A stretch of 64,000 nt of DNA from Isoetes taiwanensis (GCA_021234155.1 JAJEKV010000009.1:11230546-11294545); one strand, 5' to 3'. Positions 21,568 to 32,450 are shown, counted from the stretch's first letter. Program-made: numbers and translations. The notes: a model not told the origin generated them from the sequence alone.

Positions 21568-22381
21568 AAGCAAGAGTTATATGCTTCAATTCTAGCCATT
21601 AATTGGAATTATAGTAAAATCATTGTTACAAATCTCGATCATATCCAATATATAAAGTCAAGCATGTGGGGCCCTTATCACAAAGGTGTCTTTGTCTCTA
21701 GAGCAAAGTAACTATCTACAATCATGCTAAAGAAATGAAGTGAATCCTATCTTTTCATGACAACAAAAAATAAAATCCATTATATGTCTTATAAAGATAT
21801 ATAATAGTAATAACAAATCTCGGATCGACATCACTAGTCCACATTTTATTTACATTCTAAAAGTCTTGATTTTTCTATTGAACATATTGATGTATAAAGG
21901 ATATAGTTTGTTAATCTAACAATGCATTATACTTGCAAGGATGAAAGGCACCTAACATTTTGTAATATAATCATGAGCATGATGTTCTTTAATGAGGGGG
22001 GTGGTTTATAAAAGTGTGTTGATGTTTTGATTTATTTAACCTATATATTGCCAACAACTTTAGTTAATTGCCAACAACTTTAGTTAATAGAGAAATATTC
22101 AATATATTGAGGAAATTGACCTGTTATAAAGGGTCCACAATCAGTTGTTTACATTCCAAAGGTATTTATTTATTCTAAGGCTTGGACTATGATTCTTAGC
22201 ATGTATTGTATTGGAAATTATATATGTGGGTGCTGCTTTGTTGTTTTTGTTTTTATTATTTCCCTTGTTTGGGATACGACGCTAGGGTGTTCACGTAGTA
22301 GTCCGGGAATAGAATCCCTGGACTTGACGAAGATGAAAATACGAATGTTCGACCTCCTGTTCTTGCTGACCTAGAAGACTA
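21568..22381. other. COMT upstream region and insertion-site flank
   Basis: A/T-rich with no conserved coding. The last 60 bp before the LTR (about 22312-22381) are open and, joined across the GACTA target site to 45588, read DEDENTNVRPPVLADLEDYP and then FGELSPC before a stop. This may be a host exon split by the retrotransposon. Confidence 0.4.
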
Positions 22382-23861
22382 TGTGACGTCCCCTACTCAT
22401 ATACGGTGCACTCACCGTACACAAACAGGAGTTCATCCCCCATATCAGCTCCATACTGATACAGGGCCCTCCATATATCACTGCAACCGTGATGAGTTCC
22501 AGTGGGAAGAATGAAGGGGTCATTTTACCCTGTCTCCCTCAGGGCCTACCTAGCTGCGGAAGCGTAAACATACATGTCAGTATACAATATCATCACATAT
22601 CCACCTCGAAGGGTGGCTCATCCACATCTGCATAGACAAAGATCAGTATATCACATGGGGAATCCTACCCGAGGCTCAGACTCCAGGGGAGGACTGACGG
22701 CTTGGGTCTCCAGAGTTCATTGCAGACAGAATTCATGACAATGGATTTGGCTGGCATGAGAACATGGCATAGGGTAGTCCACTCCATCCGCCCCTCCTGT
22801 GCACACTTTGCAGAGTAGGTTGAAGAGTGTTGGGACCAGTTTCCTGGGTTGCATCTCCCCAGTTCCGATGGGGCAGGTAGGGATCACTCCCTCCAGAGAT
22901 CTCCATGGTGACTCAAGGTGACTAGAGGGCCACTGCCCTTATTCGACTTGAACCCAATGGAGAGTGACGCATCACCCCATGGGTGTCGAGCCCATGCCTT
23001 ACCCACACTCAGTGGCAAGCCATTAGACCTAGTCCACAGTGATCCCCGGTAGACTTTACACACCAGAGGGATCATTCAAGAGTCAGAACACGAACCTCCT
23101 TCTGAGCCAGTCTGGCCCCTTCACCCACAACCAGGTGGGGTTCTTGTACACAGGCCGAAATTACAGTGTGCTAAGGAGGCTAGCTAGGAGCATCCACTAC
23201 CAGGCTTTAGGGTCTCTACCCCCCCCCTTCCCAATACAATGAGTCCACAGAGATACATCATTCATATACATCACAGAAGAACTAAGAACTATATCTAATC
23301 TATATCATAGAGTTAGGTTCCTTAGTTAGAGCTTGGTGTCTGGGGATCTAATTGGCTGCTATGGGCAATTTAATAGGCTAAACCTATTGGTTCGATGACT
23401 GGAAGACGGTTTAGACTATTAAATTGACTAAATACCTGGTCCCTGGCTTGCTCCTCTTGATCCGAATGCGTCCATGTCGCTGTCTTGCTTCGGGATGGGG
23501 TCGAAACGGGAATCTGACGAGCTAGAGTGCTCGGGCAGATCTTGGGAGTCGGAATTGACTCTTGAGGCGCGCGAACTGGAGCTCGGAAGGTTCCTGGACG
23601 AAAAAGGGAAAATTTAGGGTTTGGTTGCCTTACATAGGCTATCAGTTAGGGTTAGGGTTTCCATGACCCTTGGTATGCCTCTTAAAGGTTAATGGTTTCA
23701 AGTGCGCACATTAGTTAAGTGTGCGCACCCTTGCAAGTTGTCCCCTAAGGCGCCACTTGCTTGGCTACACGTCGGCGTACACGTCGATTGGAATGGCGTG
23801 TACGCGTGACGGTGCAGTACGGTATACGTCTTGAGACCGTATATCGTACTGGAACGTCACA
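22382..23861 (-). repeat. 3' LTR of copy 1
   Basis: 1480 bp, starting TGTGACGTCCCC and ending GGAACGTCACA on the plus strand. Homologous to 44062-45582 and, inverted, to 58546-60080. Includes a GTTAGGGTTAGGGTTT telomere-like stretch near 23645 that is simply part of the LTR. Confidence 0.95.
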
Positions 23862-24724
23862 TTCTCCCCACCTTAAAAATGATGCTGTCCGCAGCATCGT
23901 GGGTCTCCCCACCTTGGGATCTTCCTAACCTGCAATCAACTTGATGCATACATTATACTACTATCATACTTAGACATTTATTAGGATTACCTTAAGATAA
24001 TATTTTTAGAACATTATTATACCATTACTTTATCAAATAACTTATCAATTCGTACGTCCTTACAACAAGTTACTCATTAGTTTCACTTATCACAATATTT
24101 TAGTTTATCAAAATTTTAATATCTATAAGTATCCTTTGAGGTACTCTTCATTCCTTGCAACACATTCAAACAAAATTGTGTTGCAAGTCTTCGTAGCTCG
24201 ACCTCCTTGCCCTCCGGAGCCAGGTCAACACTACGTTAGTACCATTTTAACTATTTATAAATTTGGTTATAAGGGGACCACCCCATCTATCTACATGAAT
24301 GCGTGGCTAATCTCCCGGTGTAGGAAGAGGATGCTTCTTCCATCGTGGCCGTGGAGACAGCGCCCTATAATGCCTATATGGCGCTCATGCCTACACCTTT
24401 AGTTGCCCAGCGTGGAGGATAGGGTCCTTCTCGTATATGGGGCATGAAGGATAGGGTCCTCCCGTAGGCATTGACTAGAGGTGCTTTTCCTATCAATGCA
24501 TTCCTGAATGACCTCTTATCTCTCGAGGTCGTCTACTTCCGTGGAATGGAAGTAGACTTTCTAATCTACCTTCCCGCTCATCCAAGCGGAACCGCGGTCA
24601 TGCCTACATTGACATTACACCACGTCCTAGAGATCACCGTAGTGGTCTCATCATCAGTAACAACGCATGCAACCCATACCTAGCATAGGTTGCATGCGTA
24701 GATTATTCTTAACTATACAAGACA
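23862..24724 (-). other. Polypurine tract and 3' untranslated region of copy 1
   Basis: On the minus strand AAGGTGGGGAGAA (23862-23874) directly abuts the LTR and is the plus-strand primer. The rest is non-coding. It contains hairpin-prone sequences, for example GCATGCAACC paired with GGTTGCATGC at about 24665-24698 and a GAAGTAGAC palindrome near 24530. Confidence 0.75.
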
Positions 24725-27600
24725 TTAATCTACACAAATCGACATGCCTGAGCCGATTTCTTCGGAGATGACCTTGCCGTCCCATTGCTCCATAAACTGT
24801 GGGTACTGCTTTATTAGATCCCTCTTAAGTACCCATGTTGCGTCTTCCACCGGCAAGTGTTTCCACTTGACTAAGTATTGGAGAAACTCCGATCTCCTTG
24901 TTTTCTTGAATGCTTTATCAAGAATCAGTTCTGGAACTATTTCCATCTGCTCTTCTGTCATTTCCAACAACGTTGGAGTGTCCAAGACTTCATCTGGATT
25001 GGGAGTATGCTTCTTCAACAAACTTACGTGGAAGACTTTATGGATCTTTAAGTGTGCTGGCAAGTCTAACTTGTAGGATTGGTTACCTACTCTTTGGATT
25101 ATTCTGAAGACCTTGGAGCAAGCTTCTTACAATTTCCGATGCGGAGCTTCACCTGCTTCACTTTGATCTTGAGCCATACATCATCTCCAACTTGGAACTC
25201 TCTGACTGTCCGATGCTTGTCGGCGATGCTCTTTTGTCGACTCCTTGCTGCAAGAAGATATCCTCGAACTTCTTCCACGAGCTGCTGCATGTCGCCCAAC
25301 ATTTGCTGCGAAACTTCTACTTTTGACACGGGGTTGTGCCAAGTGTCTGGAGTTAGGCATTGGTAGCCGTAATTAATCATAAACGGCGACATTTGGGATG
25401 ATTCCTTCTTGGTGCTATTATACACAAACTCCACCAAGTGAATAAACTCTTCCCACATACCTTGCTTGTTCCAGACATAGTTTCGTAGCATATCCTCCAA
25501 AATTCTGTTGGTCCGCTCCGTTTGCCCATCCGTCTGAGGATGATAGGCCGTGCTCATGGATAGCTTTGTCTGAATCGTTGCAAAGAGGTCTTGCCAAAAG
25601 ACACTGATGAACTTCGGATCTCTGTCGGAGATGATTTCCCTTGGCATGCCATGGAGCCTGAAGATTTCTTTGGTGAAGAGCTTCGTTGTGTCTATAGCTG
25701 TGTCCGTGGTTCTGCAAGGCACAAAATGGGCCATCTTCGACAACTTGTCGACCACAACCATGGCATCCTTCCCTCTTACTGTTCTTGGAAGCCCTGTTAT
25801 GAAGTCCATGCTGACGACCTCCCACTTAGCGTTTTGCACCGCTAATGGTTCCAATGCCCCTGGAATTCGAAGCTGCTCTGCTTTCGTCTGCAGACATAGC
25901 TGACATTCCTTGATGTGGCGAGCCACCTGCTTCTTCATTCCTGGCCAATAGTAGCTGCTGCGCACTTTGAAATATGTCTTCATGAATCCTGCATGGCCAG
26001 CTATTGGGATGTTGTGGGTGTCATGGAGGATCAACTTCCTCACCCCTAATGATTCAGGCACGCACTGTTTGTTCTTATGGTACAGAAGGTTACCTTCCTT
26101 CTTAAAATTTTTGAAGGTTTCCCTCTCCTTATCCGTTCTTGCTTCTTTGCACAAGCTTGCCCATACTTCCTTGAAGTCCACATCTGTTGGCAAGGTTTCT
26201 TCAATCTTTTTCCCGAAATCGCTGGAGAGCGTCGAAATTGCATTGCAATGCACTCTAGTTGTCAGCGGATGCCTTGAAAGTGCATCTGCTACCACATTGA
26301 GCTTCCCCGGTTTATAGACTATGCCAAAGTCATACTCTTCAAGGAACTCCATCCACCTTCGCTGCCTCAGGTTAAGGTGTGGTTGCGTGAATACATATTG
26401 GAGGCTCTGATGATCCGTGTCCAACTGGAACTTCCTTCCCAAGAGGTAGTGCCTCCAAATTCTTAACGCCCTGACAACTGCAAGCAATTCTTGATCGTGC
26501 GTCGGGTAACGCGTTTTGGCGTCGTTCATCTTCCTGGAATCATACGCTATTACCCGCTCTTCCTGCATAAGCACTGCTCCTGTGGCTATCTTACTTGCGT
26601 CGGTCGCCACCCACTTGTCTTTCTTTGGGTCTGGCAGGGTCAAGATGGGGGCGGTTGTCAAAGCTTCCTTCAATAATTCAAATCCTGCTTGGGCTTTCTT
26701 GAGCCAATGATCTGCCCAATCTTTCACCTTTTCCGCCTTCGTCAAGTCCGTTAGCGGGGCTGCTATCTTTGCGAAGTTCTTCACAAACTTCCTGTAGTAC
26801 CCTGCTAGGCCAAGAAAACTTCTGACCTCGTGGACGTTCTTCGGTGCCGGCCATTGAATCACTGCTTCAATCTTGGCAGGATCCGTCGAGATTCCTTCTG
26901 CTGAAATCACATGACCCAAGTATTCCACCTTTTCTGTTGCGAAGTGGCACTTCGACAACTTGGCGTACAACTGGTGTCTTCTCAACTTCTCGAGCACCCG
27001 CTCTTCAAGGGATCTGCTATACACCAGAATGTCATCAAAGAACACTATCACGAAGGTGTCCAAGAACTCCCTGAAGATGTCGTTCATGAGTCTCATGAAC
27101 GTTGCTGGGGCATTTGATAACCCAAATGGCATTACCGTGAACTCGTAATGCCCATACCTGGTCCTGAAAGCCGTTTTGTGGACGTCTTCTTCCTTTATCC
27201 TGATCTGATGATAGCCTGACCTTAGATCAATTTTGGAGAAGACTTTTGCCCCTTGGAGTTGATCCATCAAGTCATCCGATCTGGGGAGTGCGTACTTATT
27301 CTTGATGGTGTGCTTATTCAGCTGCCTGTAATCTATGCACATCCTCAAGCTGCCATCCTTCTTCTTGACAAAGAGAATGGGTGCCCCAAATGGTGAGATG
27401 CTAGGTCTAATGAAGCCTAGGTCGAGCAACTCCTGCAATTGCTTCTTTAACTCCATCAACTCCTGCGTCGTCATTCTGTACGGAGCCTTACTCGTCGGCT
27501 TGGTTCCTGGTTCGAGTGCTATCTCGAGTGCATTGCTTGCAAGAAGGACCGCACTGCTCGTGAGTAGTTGGACCCTTTCGGCTTGTCCTTGAAGGACACC
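24725..27600 (-). CDS. pol: Gypsy/chromovirus pol: RT, RNase H, integrase, chromodomain (one frameshift)
   Basis: From 27474 a frame of 791 codons. [35 protein letters not shown], catalytic [10 protein letters not shown] at about residue 145. RNase [33 protein letters not shown]. Integrase: HHCC zinc site (H484 to C528: HDTHN, IKECQLC), core Asp in [16 protein letters not shown], and Glu in [10 protein letters not shown]. After the integrase C terminus a small indel near 25110 shifts the frame, and the end (25063-24725) continues as [18 protein letters not shown] and a chromodomain ([15 protein letters not shown]). Only one of the three aromatic cage residues of HP1 is visible, as in group II chromovirus chromodomains. 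About seven codons seem missing in the RT after SLEER. Upstream, [15 protein letters not shown] opens the RT region. No protease motif exists between gag and RT. Confidence 0.92.
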
Positions 27601-27614
27601 TGCTTCCTCTCCTG

Positions 27615-28656
27615 CTATTTCCCCTGGTTTCCACTATATGGGGATTTAGCTGGGCTTGGGCTGGCTGGTCTAGGGCTATAACTCCCTATTGCCTTGCCTT
27701 TATCCTGGTAATATTGCTGCCTCTGTCCGCTGTTTGGAGGCCCCGTTCCTTGCAAGCTTATTGCCTTGGACTCTGCCTCTAATACCGTCTTGGGATCTAT
27801 TGCCCTTACAAGCTTACGGATCTCCTCATTCAATCCTTCAATATAGCTCTCCACTGCGTGCTTCTCACTCAACTTCGGCACATAAAGCGTGCCTTAGTCT
27901 CATGAATTCCTCTGTATATTTCTGGACTGATTTGTACCCTTGCTGCAATCTGTAGAACTGCTGCATCATGTTGGACTTGTGTTCCCTTGGGACGTGATGG
28001 CGCTTGAAAGCCTTAGCAAACTTTTTGAATCTGCACCCGTCTCTGCTTAAGCCATGGGCCTTGGCATAACCCTTCCACCAGATGCGTGCCGCTCCCTTCA
28101 GGTTGGCTGTTGCCACCCTGCCTTTGTCCTTGTCCTTCATACCATAGGCGTTGCCATACTCACTCATCTCATCGAGCCACGCCTCTGCTTCCAAGCCTGA
28201 CCTGTTCTCGCCTGAGAATTGCTCAAGCTTCCTGGCCTTCCATACCTTTCCCAATGCTGAGTCTACCTTCTTCTGTAGTCTGAGGCCTTAGTGTCTTTCT
28301 GCCTGCCGTCTCTACGGTCCTGCGCCTGTTCAGCCTCTTTCTCGGAATCAGAGTCCGAGGCCGAGCTCGAGTCGGAGGATTCCGTGCTGGGGGACCTCCT
28401 CCTCTTGCTCTTTCTCTTGTCCTTTCCTGCCTTCCGAGCTGATGCTTGTGGCAACTGGGCGTTGCCTTCTGACCCAACTCCTGTTTGTGTGGCTAAGAAA
28501 GCCTTTATTTGTTCGAGGTCCGTCCTCATCTGTGACATTTTTTCCTCCGGGGTAGGTTCCTTGCCGGGTGTGGCCTGGGGGGAGTTTGTTCTCTATGGTG
28601 CCGCCGTTGTTGTTCCTCTGAGCCTGAGCCTCTAGCTGCATACACAGGTGGATCAT
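27615..28656 (-). CDS. gag: gag of copy 1, frameshifted, zinc knuckle absent
   Basis: The core is at 28254-27865: [72 protein letters not shown], a typical retrotransposon gag/capsid block. The next frame gives [20 protein letters not shown] and ends PYSGNQGK at 27615. The N-terminal part lies in overlapping frames at 28656-28263, with a coiled stretch ([20 protein letters not shown]) and a Lys/Ser/Asp-rich segment. At least two frame changes are needed. A CCHC knuckle, normal for this family, is not found before the RT region. Gag packages the RNA and builds the particle. Confidence 0.8.
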
Positions 28657-28854
28657 GGCTTTTTGGTTAGTTTAATTTGTTCTATTGCATTCTATGTGTT
28701 TGTTAGTAAGGTGGAACAAAATACATCAACAAACATTTAAGGAGCAAAAGAAAATGTATTTATATATATAATATTTTAAATACAAGGTCTCCGGGATCAA
28801 GAGTTTAACTATTCTTGAAATCTCTGGTAGGATGGATTATCCTCAATAAACTTC

Positions 28855-30326
28855 TTAACTTGGGCCGTTCCTACCGAGCGTCCCAAGTTCCTGAGGATGT
28901 TGGTTGACGTCCCGCCCTGTAAGGCTGTCACCAATTCCTCTACTCTGCGGTTGGAGGTGTAGGCCGCGGTTACTGCTAATCTTCCCTACCGGTCGATAGG
29001 GCACTGCGAAGTCGAAGATGTCGAGTGCCATCGCTCTCTTGACTAAGACGGCATAGTCGATATTTGCAGCCAACCGAGCATGCATGCCGAAGCCAGAGAG
29101 TGCAATGAGCATGAACACTCCTTCTTCGCCCCAGGGGCTGAATTTGCGGTGTATTACCGCTATTCTCCCATCCAGCAGCAGGGGGAGATAGTATCTCAGC
29201 GACCTGTCGTTGTGCGGCGTTGTTGATTCGTCGCCCCCTCGGCTGCCAGCTCTATGTCTCCCGGCGTGTTCATCGACTTCCACCTCAGTGATCTCTCTGT
29301 AATCCCTGATTGTCGATGAAACTCGCCTGATGTCGATTCCGCCTCTTCTGTCTGTGGGAGCTGGTGTCGAAGAGCTCGGCATCAAAATGCTCGTGGTCTT
29401 GCCACGGATCTCCATCCGTTCCTGGATGGCATAGAACTCCTCGTCGGATGGCAGGTCCCGAGCTTCCATTGTTTGCCTGATGTTGCTGTAGGCTTGGAGG
29501 TCCGAAGTCGACTCCCCTGTATAGGTGTCGGCTTCTCTTACTTGAAGCGGGAAATCTGAAACTCCCCGGACGATGAAATCATCTAGGTCTGGTTGTTGCC
29601 GCAGTTGGTGCAGCAACTTGTCGAGTCGGAACTCTCTCTCCCTGCATTCCGGGAGGTTTTGGATGTCGCTGAGGAGCAGGTACTCCTCGCCGTCAATGAT
29701 GATGGGGGCTAGGCTTGTGATACCTAGCAAGTGGGAGAGCGACCCTGAGGGTCTGCCGGCTTCGCTCGAAGTCGCGTAACTCCTCTTCCGCTAGCCGCTG
29801 TGTCGAGCTCCACATACTCCTCATCTTCTGATTCCTCTTCTTCTGTTCTTCCTTCTTGCTCCTATTGGTACTGCAAAAGGAGCTGGTCTGCTGCTGAGGA
29901 AGCTATGGGGTCCACCTCCATGGGAGGGATAGAGGTTTCCCCCATTGGGTTCTCAGCACGGTGGGAAAGGAAGATCGCTAAGGCGGCGGTGTAGGAAAAA
30001 TACTTGGTCCTGTCAACTGTCAAGACCATGTAATCTGGCAACTTCTGGGCCTTGTTGGTCAAGTACTTGGCAATGTTCGGGACATCACCCATGGCAGCCT
30101 GAAGGGATGGGCGGGGAATAAAATAGCATGTACAGGGGGGAAGTTGCACTAGGGACTGTCCTACCCTAGCTTGGAACTCAGTTAAGACTTGCCTATATGC
30201 TGGCGTTGCGTGCAGGGTTGCTTGGACATCTATCTCTTTTTGGAAAAGTTGAAAGATGGTATTGACGTTGGCCTCAGCTGCATGGGCACTGGCACTGTAT
30301 CATCGCCTGAAGTCAGCAGTTGCCAT
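28855..30326 (-). CDS. ORF-B, retroelement accessory protein of unknown function
   Basis: Starts MATADFRR at 30326. Codon 9 is TGA where copy 2 has TGG. The frame continues SLVQLPPCTCYFIPRPSLQ, VPNIAKYLTNKAQKLPDYMV, TRYFSYTAALAIFLSHRAEN-like sequence to about 29862, then an acidic EEEESEDEEYVELD segment. A frame change near 29740 leads into 29730-28855, with SLAPIIIDGEEYLLL, FPLQVREADTYTGESTSDLQ, EFYAIQERMEIRG, RYYLPLLLDGRIAVIHRKFS and GVFMLIALSGFG. Copy 2 (62728 onward) has the same order and many of the same motifs, so this is a conserved protein of the family. I recognise no domain. It has its own promoter-like module and lies between the H3-like gene and gag. Confidence 0.65.
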
Positions 30327-30438
30327 TGCTCTAGGAAAGATGGAACTAACAAACGGATGCAGAAGCACCTCAGGGAGCTGGAAAATCGCCTAAAGGGTCG
30401 AGAGCAAACTTGTAGGGTGCCAAGTGAGAAATGGGGGC

Positions 30439-30906
30439 CTATTTATAGACATGGGAAAAACCCTAATTTTTGGGTGACCTAGAAATTTATTGGGGTTGGG
30501 CAATTCTGACCTATTATGGGGTCCAAATGGGGATTTGAAGGCTACTTTTAGGGGTTTGAGCATACTAGAACTACCTAATGAACCTATTGCAATAAACTGG
30601 AGGTCAATTGGATATGGCATGGTGGAGAAAATGCTAGGAGGTCTCACACGTTGCGCCCAGATCAAAACTTGGAGTCTTGGTTTTGCTCTTGGCGCGACGT
30701 GTGAGACATCTGCCCTATTTTGGTCAAAACTTGTCCAATTTGGGTGATCTAAGGGTCTAATCATGCTAGACTCATTGAGTTAGGCAGAGTTGACCCCTTA
30801 CTTGGTCGATTTGGAGGTGTTTTGGTCTATTTGGACATGGTCTCACACGTTGCGCCCAGGCCAAAACCTGGAGTCTTGGTTTTGCTCCTGGCGCGACGTG
30901 TGAGAC
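30439..30906 (-). promoter_or_regulatory. Internal promoter module of ORF-B (TATA box plus paired 67-bp palindromes)
   Basis: CTATAAATAG (minus strand, 30448-30439) lies about 113 bp before the ORF-B ATG. Upstream, two 67-bp imperfect palindromes at 30641-30707 and 30840-30906 begin GTCTCACACGTTGCGCCCAG and end TGGCGCGACGTGTGAGAC, with arms of about 29 bp. Their starts are 199 bp apart. The nearer one is 193 bp from the TATA box. Copy 2 has the same layout at 62151-62611 with nearly the same distances. Confidence 0.75.
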
Positions 30907-31046
30907 ATCTCACTATTTGCTCTAGAACGTCCTATTTAACTGAAACAAAAGCTGTTACTTGCTAACTCAGCTTAATTAAGTAAGATTGCACATATAATCT
31001 ACTCAAAACTCTTTGTATTAACAAAAATTTTCATCATTTACAAAAT

Positions 31047-32341
31047 TTACGGGCGTTCTCCCTTAATGTAGCTGGTCAGCTGTAGGTCCTTCTTCATTAA
31101 TGTGACTCGTTTAGCATGTACTGTGCAGGCTGTAGAATCTTCGAAGTGCTGCACCAGCTTTTGCTAGGCCGCTTCCTGTAGCGCCAGCAGCATTTCGTCT
31201 GTTACCCTCATCCCGGTGTTAAACTCCTGCATTACTTCTCTAACTAAACGGGCGAACGGTGCACGGGGGATTAGGAAGCCGAAGCTGCGTTGGAAGTGCC
31301 TGATTTCTCGTAGTGCTCTTCTCTCGTTCTCCTTGCTGCTGGCTCTCTTCGTCGCTGGCTTCTTGGGAGGCTTGGGCTTTTCTGGCGGCGGCCTTAGAGT
31401 CTGCTTCTTCGTCGGATGTCCACCTTCGACAAATCTAACTCTATTTTGCTGGTAATAGGTGTTGTAAACCTCCCACTTCCTCATGTACGCGTTGTGCTCC
31501 CTCATCTTCCTCTCGTAGACCTTGGTAGGGTCTATCACATACGATTCTCGGGCAGGTCGTGGCTGTTTCTTCCTGTCCCAAGTTGGATATGGCGGAGGCT
31601 TCTGCACTTGATCGATTGGGTCCGCCTGTTCTTGATCCACCTGCTCTTCCCCTGGAGGCTTGGAAGAACTCCCACCTTCTGTGTTCGGGTTGAAGTCCTC
31701 GTCGTCAGAGTCGTCAAAGGACGGGGGCTGGTCGGCTTGCCATTCCCTGATGACGATCTTGGGGTTGGGGGTCTTCTTGACTTTCCTTTGGCCCGCCTCC
31801 ATGAATTTTCCTTTCTTCTGCTTTAGTTCCTCGGCCTCTTTGGCCTCCTGCTCCTCCCTCTTCCTCTTCTTCTCCCGGCGGCGTTTTTTGCCTCGTGTTT
31901 CTTGATCCACGCCCCGAGCTCTTCTTCTTCGGCTGGTTCGAGCGTCGCCTCCCTCTGTTCTTCTTGCTCCTCTGCCTCCTTCTCTCGAATCCAGGCTTCG
32001 AGTTCTTCCTCCATGGTTGGTTCGGGAGTCGGCTGCCTCTGCTCTTCATGAGCCTTAGTTCTCCGTTCTCGCTCTGTTTCTTCATCCTCAAGCACCTCTG
32101 TACCTGCATCTGAGTGCACTTCGTCTTGATCGACCTGCTGCTCTATCTCCTCGTCCTGTGCTCCTCCCTGCTGGGATCCTTCCCTCTGGTGCTCATCTGA
32201 AGCCGTTCCCTCGCTCAATGAAGACTGGACTCCTCTGTTAAGAAGGCACTCCTGAAGCATCCGCTGTATCAGGCTCGGGTCTTGGGCACTAGTCGATTCG
32301 CCAGGTCGGGGAACTCGAGCGGTCTGTTTGGTCCTGGCCAT
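31047..32341 (-). CDS. Retrotransposon-encoded histone H3-like protein with long linker (frame step and amber codon)
   Basis: Starts [15 protein letters not shown] at 32341, the H3 tail (A1 to R8, K4 kept) but Val at position 9. Codons 10-153 are acidic with two EEL(E/G)AWI(R/K)(E/K)-type repeats. The frame then moves by -1 at 31889-31883 into a Lys/Arg-rich stretch ([13 protein letters not shown]), an acidic patch ([11 protein letters not shown]), a conserved block ([19 protein letters not shown]) and a histone fold: [42 protein letters not shown], an amber TAG (31166-31164), then [35 protein letters not shown] and TAA at 31049-31047. The fold covers all H3 helices with canonical loop-1 length, so it is not CENP-A-like. 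Full length would be about 430 residues; ordinary H3 is 135. Nuclear action in chromatin is inferred, not shown. Confidence 0.9.
31883..31889 (-). promoter_or_regulatory. A AAA AAC heptamer, candidate -1 ribosomal frameshift site
   Basis: In the frame that starts at the H3-like ATG the codons read GCA AAA AAC (codons 151-153), the canonical X XXY YYZ slippery arrangement. A one-base slip back leads exactly into the frame encoding the basic linker and histone fold. Without the slip, translation stops at codon 173 after an Arg-rich tail ([16 protein letters not shown]). A one-base deletion in the A run would look the same. I saw no clear stimulatory pseudoknot downstream. Confidence 0.5.
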
Positions 32342-32450
32342 GTCTTACGATTCGTCAATCCGAGGTCGGGCGCCCAAAAATCGCCTTAGGGAGCGGGGAG
32401 CAGATTTTCTAAGGATGAACGCATAAATGAGGGGGGGGGGGGGTCTAGGT

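Noticed and set aside
23640-23660. Interstitial telomere repeat
   Set aside because: Only two to three TTAGGG-like units, and present at the same place in both LTRs of copy 1.
25418-25903. Extra frames overlapping pol
   Set aside because: Shadow frames of the intact RT-integrase frame.
30641-30906. Palindromes as histone mRNA 3' stem-loops
   Set aside because: They are 67 bp, lie upstream of the TATA boxes, also precede ORF-B, and do not match the short histone stem-loop.
31047-31330. Centromeric H3 (CENP-A type)
   Set aside because: Loop 1 has canonical H3 length and the tail is [13 protein letters not shown] proteins have a longer loop 1 and unrelated tails.
31216-32113. Long plus-strand frames opposite the H3-like gene
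   Set aside because: They are antisense shadows of a Glu/Lys-rich coding region and resemble nothing.
31047-32341. H3-like gene as a processed pseudogene of cellular H3 that happened to land here
   Set aside because: Copy 2 has the same gene with the same linker in the same position between LTR and ORF-B, so it is part of the element.
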